64,000 nt of DNA, from contig JASWHV010000010.1 of assembly GCA_030760725.1 (NCBI GenBank), positions 32,617,760-32,681,759 on the forward strand, read 5' to 3'. The first letter of the stretch is position 1. Every line of letters starts with the position of its first letter. Under the pieces are notes generated by a model. It was not told the DNA's origin. It worked only from the letters and a program-made list of their open reading frames with translations, and made no database searches. The position numbers were made by a program, and so were the translations under genes. This stretch comes from Neostapfia colusana (Eukaryota; Streptophyta; Magnoliopsida; Poales; Poaceae). This document shows, in pieces, positions 22,077 through 32,315 of this stretch.

Positions 22077-22227
22077 GTCTGCTGGTCGTGGAAGTTGCCT
22101 TCGGCGCTCTCAGAGAGCTTTTACTGGCTATCCTTTTGATACTTGTTTCTATTCCCTCTTTTCTAAAAATGTTTTTCTTCTTCATAAAACATGAACATAT
22201 GCTGACACCCGGGATGAGGGTGTCACA

Positions 22228-22232
22228 TGCGC
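22228..22232. repeat. Right target-site duplication of C1
   Basis: TGCGC matches 13433-13437. Confidence 0.92.
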
Positions 22233-23344
22233 ACCTGGGAGAACCGCTGGATGAAAGAGCGCAGCGACTCCCCAGGTTGTTGCTTGACAGCGTGGAGGTC
22301 AAGCTCCGTGCCGGGACGGGTGTAGGAGCTGCCGAAGTTGGCGACGAACTGCCGGCAGAGCTCTCCCAAGGAGGTTATGGACCCCTGAGGTAGATTCATG
22401 AGCCAAGACCGAGCTGGGCCGGTCAAGGCGACGGGGAAGTAGTTGGCCATGACAGCCTCGTCCCCTCCTGCGGCAAGTACGGCGGTGGAGTAGATCTGGA
22501 GGAACTCTGCCGGGTTAACGCTGCCGTCGTACTTCTCGGGCAGGTGCGGGTGAAACTTGCGTGGCCACCTCGCGAAGCGAAGGTGGGGTGCAAGAGCTGC
22601 ACATTCTGCTCCTGCTGCCGCAGGTATTGGCAGTGCGAACGCTTGGTTCGCACTTGGCACCGTGTATCCCGGCATGGGCAAGGTTGCACCATAGACCGCG
22701 GGCGCTGCTTGCGGCGCACATGGTTGTGCCATTTGCAGCGCGGCATATGCCTGAGGCAGGGCTCGCGTGGCGAAGACCTGCCCTTCAGGTTGTGTCGAGG
22801 CTCACGACATGCTGTCGCCAGCCTCATGGTTGCGACGCCTTTCTCAGCGTCGCTCAAGGTACACTCGGGCGTCCTGGCCCAAGTGGCACCGTTCCAGCTC
22901 CCTTCTCAGGTCCATCGACAGGAGCCTGGAGGAGCTGGAATCCGCCGTTAGCCCGTCAACCGTGGGCGTGCGCGTCAGCGACACAGCCGGTTGTCCTGGG
23001 CGCCGTCCTCGCCGAAACCGAGGGTTCGCGGTGGCGATGACGAGGCGGTCCACCTCGCGGACCCATTGCTGGGTCGCTGAATGGGGCGCATCCCCCGCAG
23101 GTGGGTTGCGCAGCAGCGCTCTTGCTGCAGCTAGCGCACCTCCATGGTGTACGCTCAGCGCTGCAGAAGATCTCACACTGGTCGCCGCCTGCATCGCCGG
23201 AGTCGGCGTTGCCGGAGTCGGCTGCTGGCTACCAGCTTGTGCCGACACACTCCATCCTGAGTGTGTCGACATGTACTCCCCAGTGGTCACGGTTCGCCAT
23301 GAACATGGAGGGGGAGAGTCTGCCGCTGAAGGGAGCTTGGTCAT
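22233..23344 (-). pseudogene. gag: gag of Tat-like element E, N-terminal half
   Basis: ATG at 23344 (MTKLPSAADSPP) lies close to the primer site, and no splice acceptor precedes it, unlike in the Del/Tekay families. An Ala/Pro-rich N-terminal segment runs to a TGA near 22844. The core gag domain (RFARWPRKFHPHLPEKYDGS, GPARSWLMNLP, PGESLRSFIQRFSQV) is in a different frame from 22732 to 22233, so at least one frameshift lies between 22732 and 22850. The domain is cut by the C1 insertion at 22232 and resumes at 13437. The element is dead. Confidence 0.87.
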
Positions 23345-23380
23345 CTTTGTCGGCGGAAACTCGTCGCGCTAGGAGAAAAG

Positions 23381-23399
23381 CCCCCTACCTGGCGTGCCA
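23381..23399 (-). other. Primer-binding site of element E
   Basis: Minus strand TGGCACGCCAGGTAGGGGG lies 2 nt inside the LTR end. F2 has TGGCGCGCCAGGTAGGG at the same place. It is not the initiator-Met site of the other families. tRNA-Arg is used by RIRE2-like elements, but I cannot confirm the tRNA here. Confidence 0.75.
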
Positions 23400-23401
23400 A
23401 A

Positions 23402-24225
23402 TGTCGAAGTGTTCAGTCGACACTTCCCCCGGGCCTGCACTGGGCAGCCCGCGGAGGTTCTTTTTTCGTTGGGGCTAGTCTCTAGCGGAGAGCTTACGCA
23501 GATGGACGAGTTAGTAAGAGCTTGACACGGCGAGTTTACCTGGTTCAAGCCGCCGGAGCGTAAAACCATACGTCCACGGCGAGCTATGGAGCTCGCTGTA
23601 TTGCTTGCTGCTCGGGGCCGGAGGCCTGAGCTTGGGGGTGAGTTACAGCTTGAGAGTGTATGGCTAGCGTATGAGTTGCAAAGTGCGAACCCTTGCTATC
23701 ATCGCCTACCCGAGCCTTTTATAGTCCAAGACTCGGGCGGCTTACAAGGGTAGCCGGGACCCGACAGATGGTCCCGGGAAGATTGTCTATTATCTACCGT
23801 ATCTGCAGTTATGCCGGTAGTTGTCTCTGGTCGAAGGCTTCTGAGTCTTCATCTTGCCGCCCTGCCCATGCCGCATGCTAGTCGTAGTGGTTGATGACGG
23901 CGCAGGCGGCATGGGATGTCTTGTCGCGGTGTTTATTGGCTGGCAGGTTCTGACACCGCGCGCCAGTCTGTGATGCGACTGGGCGCAACGGCACCTGACA
24001 GAAGCGTGCTCCGCGTCTCCGTGTCTCGGGAAGATGCGGGCCTTGAATACCTTGTACGGGCAAGGTATGGGGCGTCTTTACGCCCGCTGCCTATCGCTCG
24101 GGGACAGGCAGCGCCGCTCTGCTGCCACGTGGCGGGCCCGGAGCCCTTCTCAGAGGAGAGGAGGATCCGTTCCGCGGGGCACGTGGAGCCTCCGGACCTC
24201 TCCCCGCGGAGGAAGAGGCTCGTCG
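23402..24225 (-). repeat. 5' LTR of element E, outer end deleted
   Basis: It starts (plus coordinates) TGTCGAAG and matches the reverse complement of the F2 LTR up to about 24225. The terminal GGTACCGACA expected at the outer end is missing; sequence of the F protease region follows directly. Two G-boxes survive (24126-24131 and 24180-24185). The exact junction is uncertain by about 20 bp. Confidence 0.85.
23716..23723 (-). promoter_or_regulatory. TATA box of E LTR
   Basis: TATAAAAG on the minus strand; the same box is at 26717-26724 in F2. Confidence 0.75.
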
Positions 24226-24234
24226 AGGGGTTGC

Positions 24235-24854
24235 ACATGGGGTGCTGTGGTAGTGGCACGGTGGCGTGCACTTGGGTGGAGCCGGTTTGGTTCTGTACCG
24301 CCCAGGGTTGGTGCTCCAGCTGCTGTAAGTGCCTGGAGCTTTTCCAAGGCTAACACTGCTGCAGTGCGGTCTCCACAAACCTTGAGGACGCCTGTTGGTG
24401 TAGGCATCTTCAAGACAAGGTAGCCGTAGTGGGCTACTGCCATGAATCGGTACAGGGCTGGCCTGCCAATTATGGCGTTGAACGGGAGGTCAATCTCGGC
24501 CACGTCGAACAGAATGTACTCTTTCCGATATCTGTCTGGTGCCCCAAAGGTCATCGGGAGGCTGGTGTGGCCGTAGGGAATGACCCTTCCCGGCCCTACC
24601 CCTGAGAACGGCCTCGATGGGGTGAGCTTGGCCATCGGGATCTGCAGCCTCCGGAAGGCTGCGCGACTGATGAGGTTCAGTCCAGCTCTGCCATCCACCA
24701 AAACGCGGTACATCTTCACGTTGGCGATGGTGGGGGCCACCACGAGCTGTAGTTGGCCGGCCCCAGCCATGTTCCTGGGGCAGTCGGTGTCATCGAAGCT
24801 GATGGGGGTTCCCATCCACCTGAGGTGCGGTGCTGCACCTGGGAGGGGAGCCAC
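24235..24854 (-). pseudogene. Protease region of Tat-like element F, truncated
   Basis: The minus-strand frame shows a retropepsin-like segment: RVLVDGRAGLNLIS, where Tat-lineage elements usually have DGGSGLN, then PMTFGAPDRYRKEYILFDV and NAIIGRPALYRFMAV. It lies in a different frame from the gag of F just upstream (24860 onward), so a frameshift separates them. At about 24235 it runs into the truncated LTR of E, and everything beyond (RT, RNase H, integrase) is missing. The altered catalytic loop and the truncation make it nonfunctional. Confidence 0.82.
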
Positions 24855-24859
24855 CGACG

Positions 24860-25946
24860 CTACCGCTCAGCGCAAGGCCTCAGCCGCGCTTCGGGACGGG
24901 GGTAAGCGGACCCGCTGAAGATGACATAGAGCATCTTCCAGTGCTCGTCATCACTGGAGCTGGAGCTCCCATGATTGCGCACTGCCTTTACGGCGCGCTG
25001 AAGCTCCTGGAACTCCACCTGGCGGTCGATGCCATCTAGGGCTTCGACCTTCTGCTTGCCCTCCCTTTGACGGTAGGGTGAGGCATCAGTTAAGGGCTGC
25101 TTCCCCTTCCGGAAGCGCTCCGCGAGCTTCTGGATTTCCCGGCATTTGGCAGCGGTATGATAACTGGTGCCATGCACAGGGCATAATTCATCCTGGCCCC
25201 CGTCTGGGGCCGGTGATTGCCGCGGCCTCTTGTCGGGGCGCGGCCCCCGAGCTCCACCGGGCGCCGCCGTTGTGGAAACGGGGACCACGGCTGACGACTT
25301 AATCTTGCTTCCGCCTCCGTTCTTGATCTTCCTGCCGCTTCCATATGAAGCGTCGCCGGATCCCGGCTGACCCCCTGGCTCAGAGGCCTGCAGGGAGTGC
25401 CAGTTCCGCCCTTCGGCTGCTCTGGCACACTTGTCCGCCAGGCTGAAAAGTTCTGAGACATCGCGGACCTCCCTAGTCGCGAGCTTCTCGAGCATCTTCT
25501 TGTCCCGAACGCCTTGCCGGAACGCCACCACCACAGAAGCGTTCTGGATGTGTGGGATGGTGTTCCGCACCTGGGAGAACTGCTGGATGAAGGAGCGCAG
25601 CGACTCCCCTGGTTGTTGCTGGAGGGCGTGGAGGTCGAGCTCCGTGCCAGGCCGGGTGTAGGAACTGCCGAAGTTGGAGACGAACTGCTGGCAGAGCTCT
25701 CCCCAGGAGGTTATGGAATCCTGGGGTAGGTTCATGAGCCAAGACCGGGCAGGGCCGGTTAAGGCGACGGGGAAATAATTGGCCATGACAGCCTCATCCC
25801 CTCCTGCGGCGAGTACGGCAGTGGAGTAGATCTGGAGGAACTCTGCCGGGTTGACACTGCCGTCGTACTTTTCGGGCAGGTGCGGCCGAAACTTGCGCGG
25901 CCACTTCGCGAAGCGAAGGTAAGGTGCAAGAGCTGCACATCCTGCT
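24860..25946 (-). pseudogene. gag: gag of Tat-like element F, N-terminus cut by F2
   Basis: The open minus-strand frame carries the complete gag core (KWPRKFRPHLPEKYDGS, GPARSWLMNLPQDSI, NTIPHIQNASVVVAFRQGVR, LADKCARAAEGRNW) and the knuckle-like CPVHGTSYHTAAKC, ending near FSGSAYPRPEA. It aligns with the split gag of E and is the better preserved copy. The N-terminal part is missing because F2 inserted at 25947; the frame apparently continues upstream into F2 LTR sequence by chance. The rest of F should lie beyond the right end of the window. Confidence 0.87.
25942..25946. repeat. Left target-site duplication of F2 (partner outside window)
   Basis: CTGCT immediately precedes the F2 LTR. E keeps the uninterrupted gag sequence at this place (near 22610), which supports a clean insertion point. 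The partner cannot be seen. Confidence 0.6.
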
Positions 25947-26019
25947 TGTCGGTACCTGAGATATGGGGTACCCCCGCGCATAGGGGAAAATGCCTAAGGA
26001 TCTCGCCCTTCTCCGCAGG

Positions 26020-26320
26020 GAGAGCTCCGAAGGCGCCATGCGTCCGGCGGGGCCGGACCTCCCTCTCCTCAGAGGAGAGCTCCGGGCCCGCCACGTGGCA
26101 TACAGAAGCCGGACCTCCCCCTCCGCGGGCGAGGGATCCGAAAGTGCCACGTATCCGGCGGGGCCGGACCTCCCTCTCCTCAGAGAGGAGCTCCGGGCCC
26201 ACCACCTGGCCGACAGAAGCCGAACCTCCCCCTCCGCAGAGAGAGGTCCGGAGGCTCCACGTGCCCCACAGGCCGGACCCTCCTCTCCTCTGAGAAGGGC
26301 TCCGGGCCCGCCACGTGGCC
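26020..26320. promoter_or_regulatory. G-box tandem modules in F2 LTR U3
   Basis: About three units of roughly 60-110 bp contain GCCGGACCTCC, GAGCTCCGGGCCC and a G-box or variant: CACGTG at 26092-26097, 26258-26263 and 26312-26317; CACGTA at 26148; CACCTG near 26201. They lie upstream of the TATA box at 26717. Confidence 0.75.
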
Positions 26321-26716
26321 AGTAGAACGGTGCTGCCTGCCCCCGAGTGATAGGCAGCGGGCGTAAAGACGCCCCATACCTTGCCCGTACAAGGTATTCA
26401 AGGCGTCTTCCCAAGACGCGGAGACGTGGAGCACGCCTCTGTCAGGTGCCGTTGCGCCCAGTCGCATCACAGACTGGCGCGCGGTGTCAGAACCTGCCAG
26501 CCAATAAACACCGCGACAAGACATCCCATGCCGCCTGCGCCGTCATCAACCACTACGACTAGCATGCGGCATGGGCAGGGCGGCAAGACGGAGACTCGGA
26601 AGCCTTCGCCAGAGACAACTACCAGCATAACTGCAGATACGGTAGATAACAGTCAATCTCCCCGGGACCACCTATCGGGTCCCGGGCCCCCCTTGTAAGC
26701 CACCCGAGTCTTGGAC

Positions 26717-26724
26717 TATAAAAG
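26717..26724 (+). promoter_or_regulatory. TATA box of F2 LTR
   Basis: TATAAAAG in the context GGACTATAAAAGGCTCGG, a strong plant TATA match. Confidence 0.8.
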
Positions 26725-27042
26725 GCTCGGGTAGGCGACGATAGCAAGGGTTCGCACTTCTGCAACTCATACGCTAGCCATTCACACCCAAGCTGTAACT
26801 CACCCCCAAGCTCAGGACTCCGGCCCTGAGCAGCAAGCAATACAGCGAGCTCCATAGCTCGCCGTGGACGTAGGGTTTTACGCTCCGGCGGCCTGAACCA
26901 CGTAAAACTCACAGTGTCAAGCTCTTACTAACTCGTCCATCCGCGCCAGCTCTCCGCAAGGGACTAGCCCCACCGAAAAAAGAACCTCCACGGGCTGCCC
27001 AGTGCAGGCCCGGGGGAAGTGTCGACCGAACACTTCGACATT

Positions 27043-27059
27043 TGGCGCGCCAGGTAGGG
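27043..27059 (+). other. Primer-binding site of F2, abutted by the C' insertion
   Basis: TGGCGCGCCAGGTAGGG starts 2 nt after the LTR. The C' LTR begins at 27060, so F2 is split at the end of its primer site. TAGGG (27055-27059) should be the left target duplication of the C'/C3 array. Confidence 0.8.
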
Positions 27060-28815
27060 TGTGACGCTCTCAATTCTGTGGGAAAACCACGGAACCGAGA
27101 ACTAATGCATATGTGTGCCCAGGATGTCCTTCACACATACACATATGTTCCACAAACTGAATTCAGATTATATATTACCATGAATAACAGAGTTTATTAC
27201 AATACCTCATGAGTCTTGGACTCATGCTTACAGCGGAAGTCTTATTTCTATGCAGCGGAAGTCCTTATTTAAATGCGGAAGCAAAAACTTATGCGGAAGC
27301 AAAACTAAGCAGAAGTGGCTCCATCCCTACTCCCTCCACAGGCAAGGTTGAGAACAGATCATACGCCATAATGCTTTACTCGGTCTTCATAATAATCTTC
27401 TCTTGCTGTTGATGAAGAAATAATAATGCAAGTTTGAGTACAATGATGTACTCAGCAAGTGCGGGAAAACACATGATATGCAGCTCATAAACAAGGTAGG
27501 CATAAAAGGCTTATTTGCAGAAAAGCAGTTCTGTAAAAACCATGATAAAACAATAACTTAAGTTTAAATGTAATCCCAACATGTATTAAATTACCAACAT
27601 ACCACCATCACTTCCCGTGTTCCATCCGAACATTAACCAATCTTTTATTCATATTCACGAATACCTCCTCGTATTCGCTACCCTCTCACCTCATAAAAAC
27701 AACCTTGTCTCGCATCGAGACCAATCTCATGTCATGACCCATCAGTCATGCAACCATCTCATCTTCCACAGTCCAAACCAAACCGTAACCAATAACCATA
27801 ACCAAGAACCTTCCCAATAACCATTCCAATAACCATCCAAGTAACCATCCCATCTAATCATGGCAGTTTAGCCAGGTGCTCGTGACCATAAGCTCGGCTA
27901 TCATGATAGTTTCAATAACTCTGCAGAGTTTGCACCTCTTTACCCACAAGTTTGTGATTTCGTCACCCGTCGGCGACTGCAGAACCTCCATTATACCAGT
28001 ACACATCCGTCGGTGTATGGTAAAGAGATCACAAAATAGCCTTTACAAAGGGGTTACTAGATGTATGGACTCACTAAGGTTTCAGCGGAAGGCTAGAATC
28101 TCCAATTCTCCCACCCACGGGCCCCCTCTTTTGCCATGCAGTTCCCAGGGCAGTCCTCACTCGACTCCCATTCCCCGCGCCTTCCACAGTCCATAACACT
28201 CTAGCAACTTACCTAATTACTCAGCTAAGCCGCACCCATATTTGGCCTTGTGGTGGCACTGTTATCCTGCATGTGCATGCATGAACCGGTCCTTAGATCT
28301 ACGGCAAGTAAAACCACCATCTCATGCTACCTCATACACAAACCAAGGCTTGCCTAGATCTCCCTCCGATCCAAGTTCATCAACCTCATCAGTTACTTAT
28401 TATTAGTACGAGTGCAGTTAGCTAGACACATCTATCTCGCTCCCCAATCCCATGGACTCAGCGAAGCATAAAGCAAAAACCATACCCGACTCATAAACTT
28501 CCCTGGCGACAAGGGTGGTTTAACCAAAACTAGTAAACTCCTATAAAAAGGGTTTCCCATCATTTTTGACTCAGCACACACACCTTTTCGCAAAACAAAA
28601 TAGTTTTACCCAAAACATAGGATCAACATGGTCAAGGAGCACTTGCCTTGTTCTTGCGGTTCCGGTTGTTCTTGATTCTCAAAACTTTGTTGCTGCAGCT
28701 CGTCGTAGACAGCTTCCTGAGTTTGTCCTGCTATGTAGGATTCACGTGCACACAAATTCACAGCAATCAATATCATGCACAAACCCTAAACTAGATGCGA
28801 TGATGCACATGCATG
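27060..28815 (-). repeat. 3' LTR of C' (outer part), cut by D
   Basis: It matches 60031-61790 of the shared family 2 LTR. It ends at GCATG (28811-28815), where D begins. The remaining LTR half is not found on the other side of D because a deletion removed it. It carries an intact predicted exon at 27359-27405. Confidence 0.92.
28811..28815. repeat. Left target-site duplication of D (partner deleted)
   Basis: GCATG borders the D LTR. The uninterrupted family 2 LTR reads ATGCATGCTATCC here (for example near 61785). The right partner was lost with the end of the D 5' LTR. Confidence 0.6.
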
Positions 28816-29062
28816 TGTCACACCCGGTTTTTCCGAAGAAACAACCAAGTGAATATCACATGTATGCCAGGATCATTTTCTCATACATGTGATGACAAAT
28901 AGTGAAGCATCATTTATTACAAGCCAGGTGTCGAATATAAATAAGTCTTACATCGCAAATGTATCAATGGACACTAATGCTTCATCACAAGTAAATAAAC
29001 TAGCAGGGGAATATTATTCTTTAGGGCTCCATCACAAGCGTTGCCCGGGGGTCTTCATGAAC

Positions 29063-29121
29063 CTAAAAACCTTCCTCGGGTCCAAAATCTTGGTCATTAT
29101 ACACCACCTCATTATCTTGAC
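29063..29121 (-). other. Predicted downstream LTR exon (family 3)
   Basis: It follows the acceptor TTGCTGCTCAG. Joined in phase 1 to the mini-exon at 30210-30278 (intron 1088 nt) it reads QDNEVVYNDQDFGPEEGF and stops at TAG 29065-29063. The copy in the 5' LTR has the same layout. Confidence 0.4.
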
Positions 29122-30209
29122 CTGAGCAGCAATATAAACCAACAAATATGCAAGGTTGAGTACCAATGGTACTCAGCAAGTGTGGGAAAATTATATCATG
29201 CATGGCTAGAACAAGGAGAGGTTGAACTCATGGTAAAAGCACTACGCAATTAATACCTATCACCTTAGCTTATTAAGCACCTACATTACTACACAGGTGA
29301 AATGGTCCCAATCTCCCAACCCATTATCATAATCCAATAACCATAACATCATTTCCAATGTTAAGCTCCCCGCTTAACTTCCAAAACCATCATTCCTCTA
29401 ATCATGAATAAGTCCAGGCCGCTCTTAACCGTGAGCACGGCTGTCAAGACAGTTTTGACTCTGCAGAGTTTGTACCACTGTACCCACAAGTAGTGATTTC
29501 ATCCCCCGTTGCCGGGTGGACTAAAAGAACCTCCATTATGCCAGTGGCTACGATCCACATTCACACTTCCCAGGTGTGTAGCCAGGAGATCACTACGAAG
29601 CCTTTACAAAGGGATTCCCGACGAGAGTGGGCCCACTGAGGTTTCACCCCTAACAGCATACAAGAGGCTCCAACCCCGCTGCAGTGGCCCCCTCTTGAGC
29701 CTTGCGGTTCATATGGTAGTCCAGCTGACACCTACTCCCCGCACCATCCAACACACCCATACTACGCCGGGGATACACCTAATTAATTGGCCAAGCTGCC
29801 CCATCTCAGCATGTGGTTGGCACTGTAAAGCCGGGTTACATGCTCCATGAACCGGTCCTTAGGATCCAGGCAAGTACTAAACACAAACCCAAATCTCGTG
29901 CACCCAGCACACAACCAAAACATCCAACTTGCCTTGATCCCTACCTCTACATAACTCACAATAGCTCATTCAAGAGTATGGTATAATAAACTGATGATCT
30001 CATGTCCCAAATATCCCATTCTAAGCATGGCTAAGCATATGCATGTAAATAAATGACATGGTAAAATAAATCCCAACCCAAGCTTCAAGGAAACAAGGTG
30101 ATGCAATTCTAGGGAAACTTCCTAGCATGGGTTTCATAATTAACTTGACAATGCAAATAATTCTATCTACTCATCCTAGCATAGGATCAAAGTGGTCAAG
30201 GACACTTGC

Positions 30210-30278
30210 CTCCTTCTTGCTGCTCTTGAAATTGGTAGTCCTGATCTTGGAAAGGGTTAACTTGCTCTTGAACAGGTT
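30210..30278 (-). other. Predicted LTR mini-exon, Gln-rich (family 3)
   Basis: Acceptor ending GATGTAG and GC-type donor (GGAG|GCAAGTG) bound 69 nt with no ATG. The open frame (for example FQDQDYQFQEQQEG) starts with 2 nt that complete a codon opened by the exon 1 donor at 31574. Confidence 0.45.
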
Positions 30279-30490
30279 CTACATCATACCATCACACATA
30301 GCAAAAGAAAAACAACAATCATAAGACATAGTTCACACTTCTACTTTATACAAACCACACATTCATATTATGAAATTCATTCACCATTACATGTGTTGTG
30401 GTTACTTTGTGTGTTGATCTGTGGCTTGCATACACTTTTATTTATATGTGTATGATTCCTACTTTGGTGTTCATATTTATACTTACATAC

Positions 30491-30532
<42 letters not shown>
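30491..30532. repeat. Compound microsatellite (TA)10(TG)11 in D 3' LTR
   Basis: A pure TA run is followed by a pure TG run. The 5' LTR has (TA)10(TG)7 at 55193-55226. LTR G lacks it. Confidence 0.97.
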
Positions 30533-30533
<1 letters not shown>

Positions 30534-31842
30534 TTCAGTTTTAAATAAATTCCTTATATTAAACTACCAAGTATGTAAGAAAAGTATTTTTCTTCTCCAT
30601 ATGTGCCTTCATAATTTCTATCAATCCTAAACTGAACTCTTTGGATTTAAAAACTCCATTTATCAATTACTAGTTGCTATATTTTCAGATTTATATTCCT
30701 ATGCATAATTGTGTATTTTATTATGAAATTAGTAACACACATCATCTAAACAGTATAGGTTCTGGTCCTAAATAATTTAATAACATATTTTAACCTTGGC
30801 CTCTGATGTAAACTATTTCATAATTATTTTCCCTATTTTTCTATAACTATTCTTTACTTAAAAATGTGTCCCTATACTAATAAATGTGAATAATAGGTGA
30901 AACAGATTTATTTCAGCCCAAAAATATATTTTTATCTCACTCCAAAGTTTTCTAAGTACTGAGAATGTTTTTAATTAATTTTGACAATTATGTTTGTCCC
31001 CCTTTTTAATTTTTAAACACTAGTTACATATTCAATTTTCTAAATTAAATACTAAACAAGGCTAAAATAATGAATTCACCCCATTACAGGGTCTATAATA
31101 TTATCTTCATAATTTCCAGGGGTCTAGCTACACTTATCAGAGGTGTTTTTCCTAATTTCTATTAAGTCCAGGGGCTAAAACTGATTTTTAGATGAATTTA
31201 CATGATTTTCTGGAGTTCCAGGGGCTAGATCTGAAGTTTCCGGGGCTAGCTCTCAATTCCAGAGAACCCCAGGGGGTAGCACGTAAGAATTCCAGTCTTT
31301 ATAACGCGGGGCTGACGTGGACCGTCCGATTTTAAACCGACGGCTGAGATTATAACATCGAACCGGTACGCGGGGTTTTAAAGTCTACCGTGCGATTTAA
31401 AATAAACGGCGCACAAGCGGCCACGTCGCTCTGATCGAGCGCGGGCGGCGCTGCCGGCGGCGCACGGCGGCGGGAAGTGGCGATCTCGCCGGAAAGTTTC
31501 GGATCCGTGAGAATTCTACCTAGAACTGTGATCTTATGGCATAGATCGGTAGAGGGGAGGTCGGGGATCTCACCTCGGGGGTTTTCTCGAGCTCGGGGGT
31601 CCTGGAAAGTGCTCGGCGGCGAGGTCCGAGGCAAAACCACGGCGAAGCTCGTCGGCGCTGGGTTTACACCGTAACTCTCCGAGTTTTCTGCACCTGCAAA
31701 GTTCCCCGGAGGTGGTGGATCAAGACCAGCGAGTTAGATCAGAGTTTCCGAGCTTAGATCGGCCAGAATTCACCGGCGAAGTCTCGGTGCTCACCGGAGT
31801 AAAAATCGGCGATCGCGTGGGAAAAACCGATCGGGGCTGGGG

Positions 31843-31850
31843 TTTTTATA
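31843..31850 (-). promoter_or_regulatory. TATA box of D 3' LTR
   Basis: TATAAAAA on the minus strand. The minus strand from about 31815 to the donor at 31574 contains no ATG. The 5' LTR copy is at 56537-56544. Confidence 0.7.
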
Positions 31851-32270
31851 GCCGGGGGAGGGCGGTGGGTCTGTTGCGATCGAGTTGGATTCTTCTAGGA
31901 CCAGAATTCGGGCTGAGGGACACGGTTTCCGGGCGGTTAAGATCGCGCGCGCTCGGGAGGAAAAGTCCGGGGTCGGCGCGAGCGAGGTTGGGGATGACAG
32001 GTGGGTCCCACCTGTCTGTGTGAGAGACAGCGCGGGCGCGCGGGGGCTGTGGGCTGGCGCGGGGGGAACTGGGCCGGCTGGCGGGTTTCGGCCCACTGGC
32101 CGGTTTTTTTCCCGTTTCTCTTTTTCTTTTTCCATTTCTTTTCTGTTTTGAGTATAATTTGAATTCCAGTTTGAATTTGAATTTTTGCAAAACATGCAAC
32201 ACGTCCAAAAATTTTTAAATTCCCCTCTGAACATGGTTTAGAGTTTTGAATCAAAATTTGGGGTGTTACA

Positions 32271-32308
32271 GCTCTACCCCCCTTAAAAGAAATCTCGTCC
32301 TCGAGATT
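32271..32308 (-). other. Polypurine tract and hairpin of D
   Basis: Minus strand AATCTCG-AGGA-CGAGATT, then TTCTTTTAAGGGGGG and TAGAGC, abut the 3' LTR at 32270. The stem is identical to that of family 1. Confidence 0.85.
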
Positions 32309-32315
32309 GGTGTTT

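Larger units (their letters stand above)
13438..22227 (-). mobile_element. Copy C1: family 2 Ty3/gypsy (Del/Tekay-like), internally deleted
   Basis: A minus-strand element bounded by TG...CA ends and a 5-bp duplication TGCGC. The order on the minus strand is 5' LTR (22227-19231), initiator-Met primer site, gag-protease, partial pol and 3' LTR remnant (15275-13438). Two internal deletions are visible. One joins the 3' LTR interior to integrase, losing the U3, polypurine tract and chromodomain tail. One removes about 0.46 kb of the RT N-terminal part. LTR overlap differences counted by eye are roughly 20 in 1.8 kb, so this copy is older than B. Confidence 0.93.
19231..22227 (-). repeat. 5' LTR of C1 (2997 bp)
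   Basis: The minus strand runs from TGTGACACCC (22227) to GCGTCACA (19231). It holds a G-box array in U3, a TATA box, predicted splice sites and mini-exons, and a poly(A) hexamer (plus TTTATT, 19363-19368). It is the only complete family 2 LTR whose flank is an unrelated target. Confidence 0.95.
25947..27040 (+). repeat. 5' LTR of F2 (1094 bp)
   Basis: Starts TGTCGGTACC and ends CTTCGACA (TGTCG/CGACA inverted ends), followed by a primer site. It is oriented opposite to E and F and carries U3 tandem modules, a TATA box and a Tat-type primer site. The rest of F2 must lie to the right of the window. Confidence 0.92.
28816..32270 (-). repeat. 3' LTR of D (3455 bp)
   Basis: The minus strand runs from TGTAACACCCC (32270) to GGGTGTGACA (28816). 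It contains a TATA box, an ATG-free predicted exon 1 with donor CCGAG|GTGAG at 31574/31573, a mini-exon, a later exon, a poly(A) hexamer (plus TTTATT 28913-28918) and a compound microsatellite. Confidence 0.95.

Noticed and set aside
22067..22393. Plus-strand 108-codon frame across the C1 LTR end and E gag
   Set aside because: It crosses an insertion boundary and is antisense to real gag; it is not a gene.
23101..23478. Plus-strand frames in E gag and LTR
   Set aside because: They are antisense shadows of GC-rich gag sequence.
30499..30516. TATATATA run as a promoter TATA box
   Set aside because: It is part of a length-variable (TA)n(TG)n microsatellite inside an LTR intron-like region; the conserved TATAAAAA at 31843-31850 is the better promoter.
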